A DNA stretch of 64,000 nucleotides from Bacteroidales bacterium (lineage in GTDB: Bacteria; Bacteroidota; Bacteroidia; Bacteroidales; UBA4417). The stretch is taken from contig JADJHD010000003.1 in the NCBI GenBank assembly GCA_016707705.1, forward strand, positions 1 through 64,000, written 5' to 3'. Both the position numbers and the translations under genes were made by a program. The notes below the pieces were generated by a model. That model was not told the origin of the DNA. It worked only from the letters and a program-made list of their open reading frames with translations, and did no database searches. Positions 61,904 to 64,000 of this stretch are shown here, in pieces. How positions within the stretch are numbered: the first letter of the stretch is position 1; the number at the start of each line of letters is the position of its first letter.

Positions 61904-61911
61904 CAAAGATA
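61904..61911 (-). promoter_or_regulatory. -7 box of the trpL-trpB transcript
   Basis: TATCTTTG on the minus strand matches TAnnTTTG, 26 bases before the trpL ATG. A T-rich segment TTTTAC lies about 20 bases upstream in the -33 position. Confidence 0.55.
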
Positions 61912-61972
61912 TGCATAATTCTGAATACGTAAAATAGATTCAGAAAAAAGACATATCTCTTTATTGAGAAAA

Positions 61973-63133
61973 TTAAAGCTTGAAAGTTATGGGAATGGTG
62001 AAAAGACTGCTGACAGCCTTGCCTGAGCTTTTGGCGGGAATCCAGTCGGGCATCATTTTTATAACCCTGATAGCTTCTTCATCACAGTCAGATCCTATCC
62101 CGCGCAGGACTTTTACCTTCCCGACTTTGCCCTTCTTGTCGATTTCGAAGTTTACATAAACAACTCCCTGAATTGAATTTTCAAGTGCTTTTTTGGGGTA
62201 ACTCAGGTTCTTCATGATGAACTCCTTCATTTTTTCCTCTCCCCCCGGGAAGTTTGGAGTTTCTTCAACAAAAGAATACATCTCTGATTTTGAAGAAGAT
62301 TTCCGGGTAGCTACTCCCTGAACAGTTTGATCTTCGGCAACAGTAAGCTCTTCAAGGGCGACTTTCTTTTCCTCTGAGGACTCCCTTACAGTGGCAGGAC
62401 TAATTGTATTAGCAGGTTGCACTTCACTATCCCGTGATTCATTTTCAGATGCAATTAATGCAGGAGGTTTATCTAAATCAGTTATTTCAATATTCTCGCT
62501 AACGGCTTCATCTGCTTGAGAAATGATCTGGATTCGGTCAACGTCCCTGTTGGTTGTGATTTCCGTTTTATTTAAAAACGTTTTGCCTGGGGTATCTAAG
62601 TTGTTCTGTTCCTGTTCAGCGGGTAGGGTCAATGGCTTTTCGGCTTTCGGTTCCGATTTTTCAAGAGAAAGGGACGAGGGTTGAAATGCAGGGCGAAATC
62701 TTACAGCATAGTATATTCCGAGGAACAACACAATACTGGCAGCAATAGCAACCCATCCATAAGGTTTTGCAAGAACACGGATTTTTCGGGTTTTGGAAAT
62801 TTGCCTCCGAACTTCCATGCGATTGTTTACCCTTTCATTAATACGATGCACTTTATCCTGAAACGAACTCCTTTTGGAAAACATAACAGGAACTTCGTCA
62901 ACTGAAGCCGTTGATGATGCTTCCTTCAGCGTTGCTTTGTCAGTTGAACCCTTTCCCCAGTATTTCATTCCTTCTGCTGCAGCCTGGCACAATTCACATT
63001 CTTGAAGGTGTGCTTCAACCTCAGGATGTTTCATCATATCGAGTGTTCCTGCCGACAACTTCTCAAGTGCCGCTGACGAAAGGCAACCGGATTGAGTGAA
63101 CAGTTCTGTATGTGTATATTCCTTCTTGCTCAT
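61973..63133 (-). CDS. Anti-sigma-like domain fused to TonB C-terminal domain
   Basis: A 386-residue protein with an N-terminal cytoplasmic domain carrying HPEVEAHLQECELCQ (HxxxCxxC, about residues 36-50), the pattern of zinc anti-sigma (ZAS) domains, then a membrane helix at about 127-147 (WVAIAASIVLFLGIYYAV), a long low-complexity periplasmic region, and a TonB C-terminal domain (about 295-386; FPGGEEKMKEFIMKNLSYPKKALENSIQGVVYVNFEIDKKGKV in pieces, YxPxxA-type). It overlaps the ECF sigma gene by four bases (63130-63133). It may sense the state of a TonB-dependent receptor and hold the sigma factor; that link is inferred. Confidence 0.85.
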   Translation of the reverse strand: MSKKEYTHTELFTQSGCLSSAALEKLSAGTLDMMKHPEVEAHLQECELCQAAAEGMKYWGKGSTDKATLKEASSTASVDEVPVMFSKRSSFQDKVHRINERVNNRMEVRRQISKTRKIRVLAKPYGWVAIAASIVLFLGIYYAVRFRPAFQPSSLSLEKSEPKAEKPLTLPAEQEQNNLDTPGKTFLNKTEITTNRDVDRIQIISQADEAVSENIEITDLDKPPALIASENESRDSEVQPANTISPATVRESSEEKKVALEELTVAEDQTVQGVATRKSSSKSEMYSFVEETPNFPGGEEKMKEFIMKNLSYPKKALENSIQGVVYVNFEIDKKGKVGKVKVLRGIGSDCDEEAIRVIKMMPDWIPAKSSGKAVSSLFTIPITFKL

Positions 63134-63738
63134 TTTTGCAGGGCTTTTTCAAGGAAAATCTTAAGATTTCTTTTGCCGTTCTGAAGATGGCTTTTCACCT
63201 CATTCAGGCTGTAACCTGTGGAGTCCGAAACTTCACTGTAGGATTTTTCCCCGAGGTAAAACTGGACAATGCAACTCTTTTGCGCCTCATTCAGGGATTC
63301 AATTCCTTTTTCAAGGAGCATCAAACTCTCTTCTCCATTTTCACCTTCATTAAGATGCTCCGGCCTTCCGGATTCCATAATTTCTTCTTCCAATGCCTGG
63401 AGAACCTCTTCTTTCCTTCTTTCCACAGATTTTGAATGCCGAATATGCATAAGGCATTGATTCTTGGCAACGGTGAAAAGCCAGTTCTTGAAGTTCTGAA
63501 TACCTGGTTTTCTCAATTCATCAAAAAGCTTTTCAAAAACGATCATCACCAGATCTTCAGCCTCTTCTTCATTTTTGCAGTACTTCATACAGACGGCAAA
63601 AACTAGGTGGGTATAGCGTTCGTAAAGCAATCCGACACATTCAGAATCTCCCTTCCGGGCATAACGGGCTACGAGCTGCTCATCGCTCAACGACTGCAGC
63701 TCATTTTGCTTTTGCTTACGATTGTTAAACAGTTGCAA
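63130..63738 (-). CDS. ECF RNA polymerase sigma factor
   Basis: A 202-residue ECF sigma factor with region 2 (LLYERYTHLVFAVCMKYCKNEEEAEDLVMIVFEKLFDELRK, NFKNWLFTVAKNQCLMHIR) and region 4 (SLNEAQKSCIVQFYLGEKSYSEVSDSTGYSLNEVKSHLQNGKRNL). The stop overlaps the start of the anti-sigma-TonB fusion gene, so the two are translated together. It likely responds to a cell-envelope or outer-membrane cue through that protein. It has a Bacteroidota -7 box upstream. Confidence 0.92.
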   Translation of the reverse strand: MQLFNNRKQKQNELQSLSDEQLVARYARKGDSECVGLLYERYTHLVFAVCMKYCKNEEEAEDLVMIVFEKLFDELRKPGIQNFKNWLFTVAKNQCLMHIRHSKSVERRKEEVLQALEEEIMESGRPEHLNEGENGEESLMLLEKGIESLNEAQKSCIVQFYLGEKSYSEVSDSTGYSLNEVKSHLQNGKRNLKIFLEKALQK

Positions 63739-63758
63739 GGTTTTGCCAGGGATTTGGA

Positions 63759-63766
63759 CAAAGTTA
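63759..63766 (-). promoter_or_regulatory. -7 box of the sigma-anti-sigma operon
   Basis: TAACTTTG on the minus strand matches TAnnTTTG, about 20 bases before the sigma ATG. CCTGTAAAATAACAGG (63781-63796) is an imperfect palindrome at the -33 place and may be an operator. Confidence 0.5.
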
Positions 63767-63846
63767 TAATTTTTCAGATGCCTGTAAAATAACAGGAATG
63801 CAGAATGCTATTGTTCATCAAACGTGAAGCCAAAAATAAAAGTGTA

Positions 63847-63999
63847 TCATGCAACGGCAAGCTGAAATGAAAAATTCAGACGTATATCATCTTCATATGC
63901 AGCATTGAAAAAGTTGAGATACTCCAGATACCTTTCTATCAAATAGCTTTGTGAATGCAGATCCCTACTGGAAGGAGTTGTATTTGATTCCCTTCCGGA
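63847..63999 (-). CDS. C-terminal part of a protein running off the window edge
   Basis: An open frame on the minus strand enters from beyond 64000 and ends in TGA at 63847, giving about 50 residues (…SQSYLIERYLEYLNFFNAAY…RLNFSFQLAVA). The composition and hydrophobic spacing look protein-like. It reads in the same direction as the sigma gene, which starts 109 bases further on. I cannot name the family. Confidence 0.45.
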   Translation of the reverse strand, partial: SGRESNTTPSSRDLHSQSYLIERYLEYLNFFNAAYEDDIRLNFSFQLAVA

Positions 64000-64000
64000 C

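Overview
This window looks like a chromosome segment from an environmental member of the Bacteroidota. The evidence is two SusC/SusD pairs with surrounding glycoside hydrolases, a type IX secretion sorting tail on a large glucanase, a triple-tyrosine (Y_Y_Y) regulator, many SPII lipoproteins, ECF sigma factors with a TonB fusion, and promoters of the Bacteroidota form (TTTG or TTG, about 20 bases, then TAnnTTTG). Genus and species cannot be fixed from the sequence alone.

Layout. 1-1.7 kb: a three-gene hipB-hipS-hipT toxin-antitoxin operon (minus strand) with its promoter. 1.8-9.0 kb: an AT-rich accessory stretch holding a stop-interrupted lipoprotein gene, a nuclease-like unknown, two convergent secreted trypsin-like proteases, a complete IS4-family element with 9-bp target duplication, and three GC-rich hairpin islands that look like recombination or cassette-boundary elements. 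A tRNA-Ala(GGC) marks the return to ordinary base composition. 9.4-15.2 kb: housekeeping and small-function genes (thpR, SRPBCC, VOC, secreted DNA/RNA nuclease, ECF sigma factor with a membrane partner, fructosamine kinase-like), with several families of short interspersed repeats between them. 15.2-21.8 kb: a four-gene minus-strand cluster of unknown function, built around a 1009-residue protein with five exact 46-residue repeats, TPRs and two tandem CbbX-type AAA+ modules; this is the best candidate for an undescribed system here. 22-27 kb: a TPR-AraC membrane regulator and cydAB (cytochrome bd oxidase). 27-32.2 kb: an M64 peptidase, then an HxlR regulator with a clear double operator facing a QorB-like reductase, YceI and pirin, probably a redox/quinone stress group.

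32.2-58.5 kb: a polysaccharide utilisation locus, all on the minus strand: Y_Y_Y-LuxR regulator, SusC2-SusD2, GH16, GH30, a duplicated-PKD surface lipoprotein, SusC1-SusD1 (SusD1 carries a one-base frameshift), then GH5-CBM6-CBM6 with a T9SS tail, GH3, GH16 and GH30. The enzyme set (two GH16, two GH30, one GH3, one GH5) fits a mixed beta-1,3/beta-1,6-glucan such as laminarin or fungal glucan. Terminators and hairpins split it into several transcription units.

58.6-64 kb: an ABC exporter, a stand-alone trpB preceded by a classical ribosome-mediated attenuator (a 19-residue leader peptide with three tandem Trp codons, a competing stem, and a strong terminator), and an ECF sigma factor overlapping a gene that fuses an anti-sigma-like cysteine/histidine domain to a TonB C-terminal domain. 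A partial gene runs off the right end.
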